In this document: positions 27,101-42,100 of the stretch, one piece after another | How the letters are laid out: each line of letters begins with the position of its first letter | How positions within the stretch are numbered: position 1 is the first letter of the stretch | NCBI GenBank assembly: GCA_013399875.1 | Contig: VXAZ01004636.1 | Location: 1,821,945-1,885,944, forward strand | Direction of reading: 5' to 3' | Source of the DNA: Gymnorhina tibicen | Taxonomy: Eukaryota > Chordata > Aves > Passeriformes > Artamidae | Length of the DNA stretch: 64,000 nt | Translations under genes and position numbers: made by a program | The notes under the pieces: model-generated | Database searches by the model: none | Seen by the model: only the letters and a program-made list of their open reading frames with translations | What the model was told of the DNA's origin: nothing

Positions 27101-30100
27101 CTCTTAAGGTACAGAAAGAGACCTCAGCTAAACTGGGAACGTATCTGAAAAATCTCTTTGTGGATGATGGCTGTATTTCTGTGCAGAGAGCCATTCAAGG
27201 GACTCTAAAGAGGTCAGTTACTGCCCCAAACCCACAGTTTCTTTATGACTTGCCATAAAAGTGACGTCTGATCAGTGAAGGCAAAAATGTACTATCAAAC
27301 AAACACTGTTGTAAAGACACTATCATGACTAGAAGCAAGTCATCTCATAATTAAATCAAAAGGAAAAAAAAGGAGATGTGAAACTAAGCAGACCAGTTGA
27401 ACACTAAACTCCCCACTAATGAACCACTAAACTCCATTCTAAATAGCACAGACATAAGGGCAGTAATAAAAAAGTACTGGTACATGTACCAATAAAATAC
27501 ATCAATTCTTGTTTTCTGTGTGGTATGTGGTCTAATAACAGCTAGAAAGTTAGTGCACTTACCAGCAGCACACAACCAAGGAAACAAACCCAAATCAGAT
27601 GAACATTTTTAAGTAATTACAAAATATACTTAATTATTGTTTTTTACATGCAGTTTGTAATCCAATTGACAGCTTTTAAAAACCCATTTCGTTTTCGTGA
27701 TAAAGCCTGCAGCTATATAATCCATATTCTTTTGTCCGAAGATAGTCACTAAAAAGTTTTCAACAATGCTTTGCATCTTAGTCTGCCTTAAAAAGAAATT
27801 GGCTTGGGTTTCCATCCCTTAAAACACGGCCCCATAACTCCTGTGACTTTCCTAACTTGTCCCCATTTCTATTACACGGACAAGTTTACCTGTGCGATTG
27901 GCAGGCCTTGCAGACTGGGAATCCGGAGAGGTCAAACTTTGTCTCCTTCCAACTTCATCTGAAGGAGATGTTGGTAAAGAAGATATTGGAGGAGTCTGAG
28001 CACGTCGTGCTGGAAGTACAGTTGTAGTAGGATAACTGGAGAACATTTGCCTTGAAAAAAGAACAATATACATTTATACTAAACAACTAGGCTGAAAAAG
28101 GTCTGACACAAGAAATACGTCAAATTAGAGTGCACTTGGCAAATCCTACTTCATGCAATTGAGTTTTTTAAGGGTAAGACACAACACATACACTGAGGCA
28201 ACAGCTCATTCCTACCAACTTTGTACAGTTAAGTTCTAAGCACGCACATAAAAAGACCCCTCACAGACCAGGAGCTGTCCTAGGAGATAAAAGATAAATA
28301 AACATTTTTCCCATTTCCATGGTTTGTTCAGAACTCAGGCTGACTAATAAATCAGGTGAGTATTTGATTTCCACTGTCCTAGTACGAAGAAATTGTTTTG
28401 ACTTTTATCAAATTATATCTGCAAGACCTCTTAGAATTAATAAACTTAGAAAAGGATTCTATGCAAAGTAAAGCAGACTTCCTTTGACAATATAAATTGC
28501 TTCTTCAAATTCAGTAGTTTATCCTCCATTTCAGTATGTAAGGGTAAGCTGCATCAACATCTTAGCTTCCAGGATGTTACCTACCAACTAAGATCTATTC
28601 TAGTTTGAGAATCAAACAAACATTCATTAAAAATCTAGAATTTCAGAGATTTTTAATTTAAACTCTGAACTCAAGAGATTTATAATTTAAACTCATGTAC
28701 CAAATAAACATGAGAACTGAAGGACAACTTAAGGAGAGAATTTTCTCCTTAAAGAATTCAGGTATTACATTTATATACAGTGTATAGCAAAAGCTTAACA
28801 GCTTTCTAATAAAAACCACAAAACCTGCAAGGCAAAGTACCATTAACTGTGTCCTCTGCAGAGGCAGTTCTTGACAGCATTTTCAAAGGCTTAGGCAGCT
28901 AAAGACATATATTCTATGTAAACCACACAGATGGTTCCCTACATCCACAGAATCATATATGCTGGTAGGTTATTTTACCTCAGGAGACTGAGAGGCATAA
29001 CACCAGGTGATTCTGAAGCTGGAACTGTTTCTGTATCAGTTACTGGAGTAGTAGCAGTGGTGGTATCCTCCAGAGAGCTGCTCATGAAAGATGTTGTGCT
29101 AGAAGCAGAAGGGCTGGTTGTAACTGGTGTTTGGGCTTGCTGAGACTGATCACCTTCTTCTACTTGTTGCTCCACTTCTGCAAGAGAAAAAAGGATGTTA
29201 CAGCAACATTCATATAATTGTGTACATCAAAATAGTAGCCATGGCTAAACTTTTAACTTTCTAAAATAACTATCATTATTTAGAATCCACCCCAGAGAAA
29301 GGGAGGGGTGCGCAGATTCTGCCACTAACTCATGGACTTGTGAACAGAAATCAGACCAGGAGCTCTTGCTGTTCTCACAGTGATACAAGGTAAATAGCAA
29401 AAAAACCATTTACTTACGGTTTATGATAGACTTTATGATAGTCAGATTTATGGTTGCTACAGCTAGGATTACTCTCAAAACAGGCAAAAGGGGAAGAGAT
29501 CTTAGAAATAGAGATGATTAACTATAAAGCTATTTTTAACTTTTTAACTATAAGCTATTTTTAAAGTTTTATTTTTAACTATTTTTTTGTGTGAGTAGCA
29601 TTTTTAAGGTTTTCGTTTGTTGGTTTAGAAGAAGTGCAAATCCTCCTGAGACGTATATACAGTACTGTGCATTTTTAAAACTATTAGAGATATATTAAAA
29701 ACTTTTATTTCTGATTGATATGCATCCAGTTTATACTAAATAAGGAATTAGGAAAAAGGCAAAATGTCAGTATAGTATCTATAAAACTATACTATAAAAC
29801 AGTAAACAGAGCTTTGCAAAATTTCTCTGTCAGATTAAGATTCCCCTGAAGTACAACCACTACAAAATGACATGACCATGTTAATTGTATTAGCATTGTT
29901 ACTACGAATTTTAATCTAATTTTGAAAATGTACCTTGTTTAAGTCTGCCGCCGAACTGGTCCTCCAGCAGCCCATGAACCACTAATTTGTAGATCATGGC
30001 CTGTGCCCGCTCCAGGTCTGCCAGCCCCAGCGCTCTCTTGATGGGCGAGCGCATGACCGCCCGTTTCACCATGTGCCGCATCAGGAACTGCAGCGCAGCT

Positions 30101-33100
30101 CGCATCTCCACGTCCTCGTGGACCACCGGGGAACTGGCGCAGTCAGAGTTGTGACCATTTTCTGCCAGCACTTTGGGTATTAACAGCAGCTCAGCATACT
30201 TACTACAACTAAGAAGAACACTAAGTGACTTCATAGCACCAAGATAAAGATAAGACAGCTGTACAGCTCGGATTTCTGACTGCACTATATCGTGACTTCT
30301 TGGGGTGTGTTCATGATTCTTTTTTCTTCCTTCAGCAGGTTGGTGTTGGGATTCCATACCTAGTGTCGATGGTTCTAAAGAAAAGGAAACAATTTCATTT
30401 TCCGACTTAGAGGTTGTAGCACCGTGTCCTTTGTTATCATCAGCACTTTGGCCTAATCGTGTATCTGATCCAACATCACCCTCCATTTTCTGGTCCATTT
30501 CCCCTTTATCTTCAGATTCATGTCTGTGTTTTTTCTCGTGTCTCTTGGTGCTTTGCTTTCCCGTATCTTCATGAATGCCAGTCAGATAGGTAAGGTCCAG
30601 CAACACAGTAGCTGTCAGCCCACGAAATCTTGCAACATCAAAAGGCAGTGGTTCACAGGGCTCCAGATTATACAATGGAGTATCACTAGGCGACCAAAAA
30701 GTTGGGAAGCTTTAATAAAGATCAGAATGACACAGGAAAAAGCAAGTGAGGGAGAGACAGGAGGAAAGTACAGGAAATAATGTAGGCAAATAAGATGTAA
30801 AATATATTTACTAAAACAAACCAATTCTAAAAATTAAATGCCAACAGGGGAAAATGAGGTTATGAACAGAAAACAGGGAGATATGGTTTCAAAGCAAATG
30901 CAACAAAGCATACACAGGTTTTCAACAACAAGCACTGAAACCCAGAAGCCCCACAGAAGCGATCCATTCTGTGCGGACACAGGCTCTGGATATATTATTT
31001 ATTAGAAATATGTAACAGACTTTTATTAAGAAAGACTACCTTAACGTAAATATCATCATACCTGAATCTGAACAGGTATAAGAGCTTATAAAGAAAACTT
31101 TTTAAACATTAAGGAAAAGCTTTGATTGACCTCAGTTACTCATCACCAGGAGCACATTACTGATATCTCAGGATAATTCTGTCTCTGGTGTGTCAGGACA
31201 GATCTCCTGGCGAGGACAGTGACCTTTGAAAAACACGGGTTAGAAAACCTAACAGACACATTTATCTATCTGTCCATCTATATTCAGTGATATTTTCTGG
31301 TACTATTTAGGACTGTTACACTCGGCTACTTTCCACTGGAAGCAGGACAAAAATTCACCAGCCCGTATTTCCATACACCTTGGATTTTCCATATATCCAG
31401 CAGATAAATGACTTTAAATCTTCCTTTTATTATCCCAAAAAGCTTTCACATCTTACAATGTAAACTTCTACCTAAAAATGAAAGCAAGCTTTAGGCTGGT
31501 TTTAATTAAGAAGGTATAAAATGAACCTAATTAAATGCTTTACCAAAAGCTTGCCTATGTTCAAGTGCTGTTCCACTTCACTCAAATAAGGCTTCAAATT
31601 GTTTTAATGGCACTCTTACTTTAAAGCTGTACTGTCACATGGGCATACTTGAAAGAATTTATATCTCGAACTAAATCAATTGCACTTCAGTATATTTAGT
31701 CAAAGTGACAACAGCCTTTGCAAAGACAAAATAGACATAATGCTGCAACAGCTGCAAGAGTGAAGTGATCTCGGCTATTTCAGAACCTAATTGTAACTGG
31801 TAGGGAAAAATAAAAAATCACTGCTCAACTTCTTCAAAAGACTTCTTCAGCTATAGGCAGAAGGAGTTCCAAGAAATTAAGTTAATCAAATCTTTTCCAC
31901 ACAAAAGCACAGGCAATTCATATGAGAGCACCAAGAAGCTCAGAGGAGCTTCATTTCAGTTTCCTTTCAGATGCTTTCCCTTTGAATGCATGTCTGCAAG
32001 ACAGGTGGAAAAAGGAGCATCTCCTTCCAGCCTTGAGCTCTCTAAGGCAGGTGGGAGAATGAATGAACACTACTTCAAGGCAGCATTAATTTCAATACCA
32101 CTGAAGTCTAAACTTAAAGTAATTGATCAGCATGACTCTAATATAAAGTATATGTTACTTCGGAAGATTTCCAACCACAAACCACTACTACTAGACTGTG
32201 AAAAGCATAGGGAATGGGCATACCTGATTGTAATCTCTGCTTCATCCCACTGGACCTTGGCAGAGGTACTGCCCTCCTTCACCACTCCCAGCAGAGTGGC
32301 ATGACGGCCCGTTTGCTTGTGGACACATCGACCTCCAACTCTGAGCCCAGCATCCACTCCACCAATGACTGCTAGAACAGGCCACACCTCCACACAGAGC
32401 ATCTTCAGCTGCAGCTCTGAAAGCTCCGCCAGGCCATGCCGGCTGTGCTTGCTTTTCTCCTCCTCTTTATTCTCTTTCTCCTCTCTCACCTCGTTCTCTT
32501 CTCGGCTTTGAACAGAGCGACTTTTCTTCAGTTTTTGACCTGCTTCCTTAAGACATGTTTTGATTTTATTCAGTCTTTCCATCATCTTTTTATTGATGCA
32601 GTGTGTCCAGCGGTCTGTGCGATGCAGGATTCGAATGAGCTGGATCGTGGCCTCTGCCAGCACGGCAGCAACAGGACTGCAGATGGGGTCACCAGGCAGC
32701 AAATCTCTCGGTGTCCCACGCATCTGCATATCACAGATCTTCACCTAAGTGTTTGAAGAGAACAGTTTACAAGTTATCTTCTCAACATACCTGAATAAAC
32801 TCTCATAAATACAGGAGTCTCCTGCTGAATAGAAATAGTTACTAGCATTGTCTTTTTTCTCCCTTGGAATCCCTAGGAAATCCACCTTAACACTGAGCAA
32901 AACCTCCATCCTTCAGATTAGAGGATGCTGAAATTACATATTTCATGGTTTCTCAAACAAGACTATCTAGAAATCCTAATACTACATTCTCCTTAGTTTC
33001 TGGGGAATAGAATTTTTGTGTAGAACATGAAGTCTTTAAATTTATTCTAAACAATAAAATACATTTAAAATTTACAATAGATTACAGTAGTTAAAACACT

Positions 33101-36100
33101 TTGTATTATCAACACTGTTTTGGTCAGTAATTCAAAGCAGCACCATACAGGCTGCTATGATGAATACTGACTTCATCCCAGCCAAAACCAGTACACCTAC
33201 ACAGATGAACATTTAAGTTACCTTCTCTCCTGGGTTACTGCTATAGAACATAACACAAGGGTATAACTCAGCTGCATCCACATCTTCAAAAGCTAGCTTT
33301 GGCTCCTAGGGAAAAAACAAAACAAAACCCCCTCAAATCTTAGAACACCTTAACAAGCAAAAATATGAAACATGAAAAAGTTATGTATTATAAATCTTCT
33401 AAGTACTGAAACTGCCACATTAACTCTAATGCTTATCCAAGAAACCAACTGATGTTAAATACCTCTCCGTTTTTACCAAAGGAAATAGTTCTTGCTTCCA
33501 TATCTAACACACATGTGATGAAATCTCCTTGGGTAAAGCTTGACAGAGTCAAAGTCTGCTCTCCATTGTGATAGAGGTTGCCACTGTAGGCTCTGTAGAG
33601 CCACATATCTGAGGTAGTGCGATGGTTGAAGTCGTGCACTGGCCAGCGAGACACTCCCACACAAGTGCCTTCGTTGCCTCGGTTCTCCTTCACGATGTAG
33701 AACTAGCAGGCAAAACACACACACAGGGAAAAAGTCAGGAGTATACACTTTTACACAACATAGCAATGAAAATTTTCGTTACACGTACATATGTCTACTT
33801 TTAACTGTTTTTCACAGAAGCTTTTAATAAGAAAACCAGTAAGTTTCTATGGTAAAACCATTAAAAAAATCACTCCAAATGATGTATTAAACAACATTCT
33901 TATCAGTCAGGCTGATGTGTCTTTGTGAAACGTTTTCCTAGAAAAACATGCTTTGTGAAATGTTTTTCTACAAGAAAAATCCTAGATCTACATAATTCAG
34001 TAGGTAGGTTTTGCAAAACTGCACATGCATGCTGACTATGGACCTTAGGGACAAGTACCATTACATCTAGAAATACATAACACACATTCACAGCCTCCAA
34101 TCTGTGTGTTGAAATATTCAAATCCCAGCACTCAAAAGCAGCCACAGACTCTTCTGTTTGGATTGAAAATCACAGAAGCTGGAGAAGATCCTTAAGATCA
34201 TGGAGTCCATCCATAAATGTAACACTGCCATTTACTCAAGAATCTTGTCATAAGCGAAAAGCACATGCAGCTGCTGTTAATAAATCACAGCACATTTCCA
34301 AAACAACGTGAGAGAAGGTAAGAAATACACATTTATCCAACCTACCTTCCACTGGTAACACCCAGAAGTAACTCCAGTGGATGCTAAACCATATCCTTTG
34401 CCTCCACTTCCATGAGTTAGAATCTGCCCATTCTCCACTATGCAGCACTGAGCTTTCTCAGGATCAAAGGACACTTCCTGGATGGGAAGATTCTCATCTT
34501 CATCCTCAGACTCTCCTTGCTTCTATCAAAAATAGGACAAAACATTTGTGGTAAATGTAATTCAATTGCATTCAGTTATGAGACAAAGTACAAGCATTGT
34601 TACCTGGAGCTTCATTTCTTGTTCTTTCTCCTTTATTTGAATTGCATGTTTGGCCTGGGCTATCGGAGTCTCCCACATGCAGTCAGACAGAAGTGAGAAC
34701 AATCGTTCAACAACCTGGGGCATTGGGACAGAATTCAGATCGTTTTAACTCCAACGTGAGGAGAACAGTAACATTATACTGTTTTATTCTGCTTTGTAGG
34801 TATAAACATCAAGATATTTAGTGCTCTTAGATTAAAAAATAACTACACTGAGCCTCACTTGATTTGAATTTTGAACAAACCTATTAAACATTTATAAGTT
34901 TAAGAGACTTTTTGAAGAGACAGGTGTAAAAGCTTATAAAGACCTGAGCCATTTGATCATCTTCAACACCAGATTCACAAGCAGGTAACACAGCTTCTAG
35001 TACATGAAGTGCGAGCAGTCTAGTCCTCAGATTGCCAACCAATGGAACTCCTGAAGATGGAACAATGTGTCAATAATCTTAAAATTACTTCTGTTTCAGG
35101 CCTGCCCCTGGCTCCATGCCCATAGTACCCAGAGTGTAACCCCTGCACACACGTACCGCAGTTGGTTTGAACTGTTCACTATGAACATTCACTATGTCAT
35201 ATACGTTCTAACAGGGCTTTAGTTTTGGAACTGCACTACAGAAATGCAAAGTAACCATGCATCATTCTGACGTGATCATACCTGAGCAACACTTCTGGGA
35301 AGCAATGTTAAGAAGGACTTCCGTCCACTTTGGAGATGCCATCTTGGACTGAATTGCTTTTGAAGACACAACTCTACGCAGGAAAACAAGAAAGTCTCCC
35401 AGGTGCAATTCCGCTGCATGTTGCTTTCGGAGGGCAGCTAGGAAGTTAAACCAAAAGCTTTCATTTACAGCCTTAATATTACAACTTGACCAGCAGTCCT
35501 GGTTATGGCAACAACCTGTTCTGCAGGTAAAAGCACAATGAGCAGTTAACTGCATGGTGGCTGGCTGCTAGCCTTGGCTGGCTGGCAGGTGCCCACCAAA
35601 CTGTGCTCTCACTCCTGCTCCTCAGCAAGACAGAGAGAGAAAATAACATTAAACTTTTGTGGGTCAAGGTAAGGGAGGGAGGCCTCTGTGGGAAGACCTC
35701 ATATTCTAATTCCTGGTTATTTTATTAGTTCATCAGCCACTGCATTATTTTTAAGTGAAGACAGTTAAAAGCATGAACAAAAACATGTACACTTAAAACC
35801 AAGCTACAATTAAAAATTCTTCAAACTCAAATTTGCACAGAAATTCAAAATCCTCATTAAGGGACTGCAAGCTATGTGGGGATACCAGTATTTCAGAAAA
35901 TCTTTTGTTGCAGATTTTTTCATAAGACACAGTAGAGTTACCTTCCTGCCATCCACTTGGGCTGCAAAACTGCATAATACAAAGCAAATACAACAATTTC
36001 CTGAATAAAGCTATATTTATTTGTGGTTTGAAATTTAGGTATTTAAATTCCTATCACCACATTTATGAAAAACACTACCACCACCAACTCATTTTTCAAG

Positions 36101-39100
36101 GCAAATGGTATTCTCTTCCTAATTCCAAACCCAATGAAGTAATTCTTATTCTCAGCCCGCTCCTATCCTTGTAGCTTTGTGCATTGATTCTATATAATTC
36201 TAAACTGAGCACAAAATCATTTGATGACTTTAATCTAATTTACAGAGTTTAAAATGACCCAACAAAAACCAATACACAATAGAGTGGATGAGGACCTCAG
36301 CATTCAGTGGTTTCTTCTATTATGTTTTGTGGTATTTTAGAATTGCAACAGAAATTACGCAAGATAATTACCTCTGAAGTCTCTCTTCTCATTCTCCCCA
36401 TTCGAATCTGCCTTTTTTGATTCCACTTCACCTTCGTCACCTTCCCCTTCTCCAAAGGAAGCCATCAGCATCACACCAGCTTGTGATAACAAGTTCTTCA
36501 GCTGGCTGCATAATAAATCCAGCAAAGACTGCACCACCTTTGGGCTCAGTTTATCAGCATAGGTTCTGGACACACACACACACAAAGAAGAAGTAAGAGT
36601 ACTTGAGAGCTGATTTAAGGAACAATAATTGCAGTAGGTTACTCTTCCCCATCCTCCACCATAGTCTTAGATTCTTCTTATTATTTTAACCCTATTTTTA
36701 AAACACATTAAAACTGTCTAATCTTTGGAGTCAAAGGATACGTTTTCAGTACTTTCTAAGGCAAAAAGAACAACTTTGTTCATTAATCATAATTCCAATG
36801 CAATTTCTAAAGATGAGGAGCTGTTTCTGTGGGTTTGGGGGGCTTTTTCGGGTGTAGGATTATTGGGCTTTTTCACATAATAGATTTGGCAGGTAAATGC
36901 AACGTATTGTACAAACACTGAAAGGAAGATGCATGTCCTGTACATCAAACTTCAACTAGAAAATACTTTCTCCACTGGTGTTTTCTTTACTGAGTAAGAC
37001 TAAATACTTAAATATTGCTAGGACTTTGCATGCTGTCCCACGGTCTAGCAGAGACCACTATTCCTCAGAAAAGTATTTCATATTCTGTACAGAAGCACAA
37101 TGTCCTGCTCCAAGGAACTCCCACATTATCAGTGGTGCTTTTACACAAATGACGTTTACACAGCAAGAGGAAGTCTCATCACATCAGCTGAACACACAGC
37201 CAAAACTGAAGTAGCAAAGTGGGGATTACTAGAATACAGTGTTTACAGACCACAAAGTTGTGACTATTCAGGTCCAAACACTCACAACTGAAAAATACTT
37301 GTTAGTCTTACGTGCATCTTTCCTATGAATAATGTGACTACTCTTTCCCCCACCCCCTTTCGTTTACGTACTTCTGAGCAACATTTATTGTCCTAATGAA
37401 AGCTCACACAAAATTTTTCAAGGGTGCTGATAAGCTCAGTGATGAAGTTTCTCAAAGGCAAGGGACACTCACCCTGTGGTGATAGCCAGGATCTGCAGTA
37501 GTCTCGTGCTGGCTACTTTCAAAGCCGTGCTGAGCTGAGAAATCCCAGTTTTGGGCAGCAGCTGCAGGGGCTGTCCTAACATGGTGTCTGTGCCACACAG
37601 CTGGGACAGCACATTCAGCAGCCCGGTGGAAATGGCCAAGGAGACATCAACGGGCTGATAGTGTACACTGAGAGCAAAGACTGTCACCAACAGAAGACGC
37701 TGTTGTGCTTCTAAGATTAAAATAAAGTGGTGTTTAATTAATAAGATGTTCAGAGTAAGAATACTAAAAGAACAGCAGATTATTTCTAAAATACAATTTA
37801 ATTAATTAAATTATCAGAGAAAGAGTGAGTCTTGTCAGACACTTTAAGGTAGTCTTTCTGATGAACCACTGCACTCCTCTTTAACTCAATGTAACTCTGT
37901 GTCAAAATTGTCCAAAGAAGAGCAGCATGCAGATCTAGTTTGTGATATAAATGTTCTGAGGATAAATCTCAAATCAGAATCTTCTCTCTAAGGTAAGGAT
38001 AACTGGGTGAAATATTTCATTTTTCACTTGTACATCACGTTATTTCTCAAAGTGAAACAACAAAACAACCCAGGTAAGAACAGCCACTGGGTTCTACAAA
38101 CAAATGCAGATTTCTCTCTTTTAGGAAAAGAAGTCAGGTAATTCAGTGAATTCTGGTCACTAATATCAAAGTCTGCCTTGGTAAGCATGCAAGCTGTTGT
38201 ACTGTATATTAGAGAACATCTGGTTTGCAAATCTGCTTTTCTCTTACCTATGTGATGTTTATTAGCTTGCAGAGCTCTTTCCAATGTAGCAGATAATTGC
38301 TGGTAAATTTTGTGCACAGCCACCTGGATTTCAATTTGAATACTTCTCTTGGCTGCTCTGATACCATCCTGGACCAGACAAACAAATAGATACTATAAGA
38401 ACTGAGACATTTTTATCACCGGGTTATTGAACCAGCAGAAACTGCTGAAGTACACACCTGGTAGTGATGCAATCTTACACTCTCTCCTTTGGCCCCTGCA
38501 TGTCCTACAGTGCCCAGACCAAAGCAGCCAGCAAGAAACTGGAGTCTAACAGAAGTAAGCAGTGAAGAAGACTGAAATCCTGGTACTTGGCGACTTCCCA
38601 TTAACGGCACACAGCCTTTCTCCTCCATCCCTGATAGAAGCACTAAAATCTGATGAAGTGCTTCCAGACGAAGCTAAAAATAAAGGCAGGCAAAAGACAA
38701 TATTAAGTAAGTAGTCAGTACCCTTAGAAATTGAAACTGGATCATACTGAACTGCAAGCAAGGATGAATGGGGTCACTGCTGGCTCCTTGACAGTCTTTT
38801 AAAAAGGGAATACTTCTGGTTTTGTTTTAGAGTTTATCTACATAAAGTTCCCAGTTCCAGTTAAGTTATTTAACAGAAAAGGAAGAAAAATGTCTGCAAT
38901 AGATAGAATTAAAAAAAAATAGATAGAATTTTTAAAAAATCCTATAATGAGCATAATGTATGAAGAATAAGAAGAGTTGTTAAACTGAAATTTACCTCAG
39001 CCCTTAACTGCTGCTGCTCCATTGCAATTATTGATGCCTGTGGACTGGTGGACATACTTTCCTCTGGTTCCTTAAATCCTGGGGAGTTTCCCACATCTCC

Positions 39101-42100
39101 ACTTACAAAACTGACAGCATTTTCAATCAAAGTATGAACTCCAAGGGATCTTGAGAGATCAAAATCGGACTCAACAAATGAGTAGGAGGATGTGTATAAC
39201 CAATCTCTGCTGTGTTTCAGTCGAACCCACGAGTCACTTAGAGATTCCATTTGACTGTGTATTGCTCCTAAAGATACACACAAGGAAGTCTCATCAGTTC
39301 CAATTCAGGTAAGGTACTCTGGCTGTAGGTAAAGACTGAGCTGCTGCTACTGATACAGGTGGAAAATGAATATTCATGTTAATTATACCATGCATTAAGC
39401 AACTTAGAGCAAAACACTTGATTTAAATTTACAGCAATTTCCCTAAAGAAAAGGCTGTATTTCTTTTAAATGCTAAGCACTACTGCAACACGCTGGCACG
39501 TGAAAAAACAAAAAGAAGCCACTCAAACTGCTCAGCCTAAAGCTAGAACACTGAATAAAAAATGCTTTGCAGCTAAATGACAAAACAGTAAAGAAAAGAT
39601 TTTCTACCAACACAAATTATGCACTTGGACATTTTCTTTGAGGTTTAAACATAAAGCAAGAGTGGTTTTGGTTTTAATCAAGCCACTGTATTTCACAGCT
39701 TTGAAAAAGCACAATGTTATTTTGAATGAAATATTTACAGAATTCATGGCTGTAGAAGAGAACAGAAAATGTTTTAGACTAACGGAGAACTTTTACTTCG
39801 AGTCAAGATAGATACACGTATATTAAACACTATCTAGAGTAAGTGTTAGATCTCTGTCATCTGGCAGTTTCACAAGTCTGTTGTGTTTCCTACAACATCA
39901 GCATGTCATTACCTGAAACTTTACTGCCACTAATAAATGGACTTCTTCAAATGAGCATCAGTCATCAGTCTGCAGCACTGGAATTTATCAACATAGGTTT
40001 GATCTCATTTCCAGAAGAGTTTCGCTAGAACTCTCTCCCTGGCACAAAAGAGCGCCATGCCACTCAAGTCATAACTTCATTAGCAGTTAATTGATAGGCA
40101 TCAGTCAGTATTTTCCTCCTTTCCTAAGTGCTGTTTGCCCACTTGGAGCCATGCAAAGCACCACAAGAGGGCACACCCTGCTCAGAAGAACTTCCCATCT
40201 GTACAGAGAGGCAGTATCTGGAAACCTTTGTGGAAACCTGAACTATGTTTAAACTCACTTTGAAATTTTAGTCTGGATTATTTACGTAACGTACAAAAAA
40301 TGTTTAAATATTTATCTACCTTTGGAGAATCGCAACCTGCTCACAATCTGTAATTGTGAAGTAATACAAATCTGTATTACTTCAGTTTTGAACATCTTTC
40401 TACAGGGTATCAGCCTCAAACATTATTAAACATAGCCATTTTCAGGGAAAAGGCACACAAATGCATGGGAATTCATCTGATCAAAGCTTGCTTTCATCAC
40501 TAAGGCTGAGTTCTAATGCTAACAGCCAGATCCAAATTTCAGGGTCTCCTTTAAATGCTGCCTACCTAGAGCAGCTGCTCATAGGAACAAGCAGAGACAG
40601 ACAGAGAGGTTTGGAACTTGGGCTAACTTTCCTAGCAACCTACACAACTTTTTTCCTGAAGTAAAGGCAAAATGCTGTTATTCTGGCAACGAGTCAGCAC
40701 CTGCAGGTCACAATTTGCACCTTCATGCAATTTACAAACTCAAATACTATGAAATTTCGCTTCTCTTTCGTAAACCAGGTTACCTTCATTTAGTTGCCAA
40801 AAATTTAATTGTCACGGCTATGAATTATGAACGCCTATTAATATCCCATTTTGTTTTCAGTCAATAGTGTTAATGTGCATTTCCACAGTATTCCTTACAC
40901 TTGCTACTAAGCAGACTGCTATGGCTTCAGAAAGAACCATCACAGTACTTAGGTCATACAGACTCAAGTTTATTTTGGATAATGCAAAGATTAAGTTCAA
41001 ACACTACTTTTCAAAGTGCAATCTGATTTCCTAATCTCTGCTGCTTTATCTAAGACAGTAAGATTACATGGTTTACAGAGAACAACCTATTTTGTCACGT
41101 TTACTATGAAAAAATTTAAAGAAATTGTTACTCAATTTTACAATTTATACCTGGCAAGAATATTTAAAACAAAAGTAAAGACAGATCATCTTATTCTAAT
41201 TTTAACATTAGTTCTTAGAATAGTTGCTTTAAAGCTTTCCTTTAAAATCAAAGTTACATGGGGAAGTGGCAGGTGAGAAACATAAGATAAATAAGACAGA
41301 ACAGAATAAATAGGTGCTAAAATACCCAGTTTCATGTAGGAAGCAGTTTCCTGGCAAGTGCATGGTGAACAGAGCCCAGGGGAGAGGAGAAATGAAGCCT
41401 CAGATTACCCACAGGAAGCACAGCTAAATAATTTCCAAGTCCACAAAATGTTGCCTACACAGCAACAGCTCTTTCAAAAACCCCCATAAGCCCCCCAGCC
41501 GCTGTACAGTGGGAGAGCTCAGAGCACCCCACCGTGCCCTCGGCTTCCTCCCCTCCACCTGCCCCACACTGCACCATGCCACAGCACAGAATCAAAGCAT
41601 TTGTAAAGAAACAAAAACCAGTTCCTGGGTCTTAAATACAGAACATCAGAAGAAAATTTAGTTTTGACAGGCAACAAATCTTATAAGAAAGAAACCCGAC
41701 CAAGTATTAATAAAATCCTAAATTATTTCATATTTGAAGAAATTATGAGGTCTTAGCTAATTGTTTTAGTACAAAATGCAAGAATGCTTAAATGTAAGAC
41801 CAATGTAAAATTGTTTCTAATTTGGAGAAAAGTGCTACAATTATGAGTTACAGATTAAATGTAAAACAATAGAAGTTAAAATTGAAAGATAGAGTTTAAA
41901 CACAAATATGTCAGGAATCAAAGAAGCATACTTCAGAACTAAAAACATGTAACAATTAGGGCACAGAGACCTAAAAGTAATTTTTTTTCCTCTTGATGAT
42001 ATTATATATCAGTAGAAGAATCAAATGTATGACTATGTTGGAGCTCAGCTTGATTCTGTGTAACATCAATCACACAGAATTGATTGCAGCACAGCGCTTC

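Larger units (their letters stand above)
33222..34522 (-). other. HERC1: SPRY domain, e29-e31
   Basis: About 165 residues. The sequence contains [74 protein letters not shown] and [10 protein letters not shown], matching the beta-sandwich pattern of SPRY (WxF/Y, VGV, LD, ISFxKNG). It is a protein-interaction module. The three exons join in phase 0, so the block could move or be skipped without breaking the frame. Confidence 0.93.
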
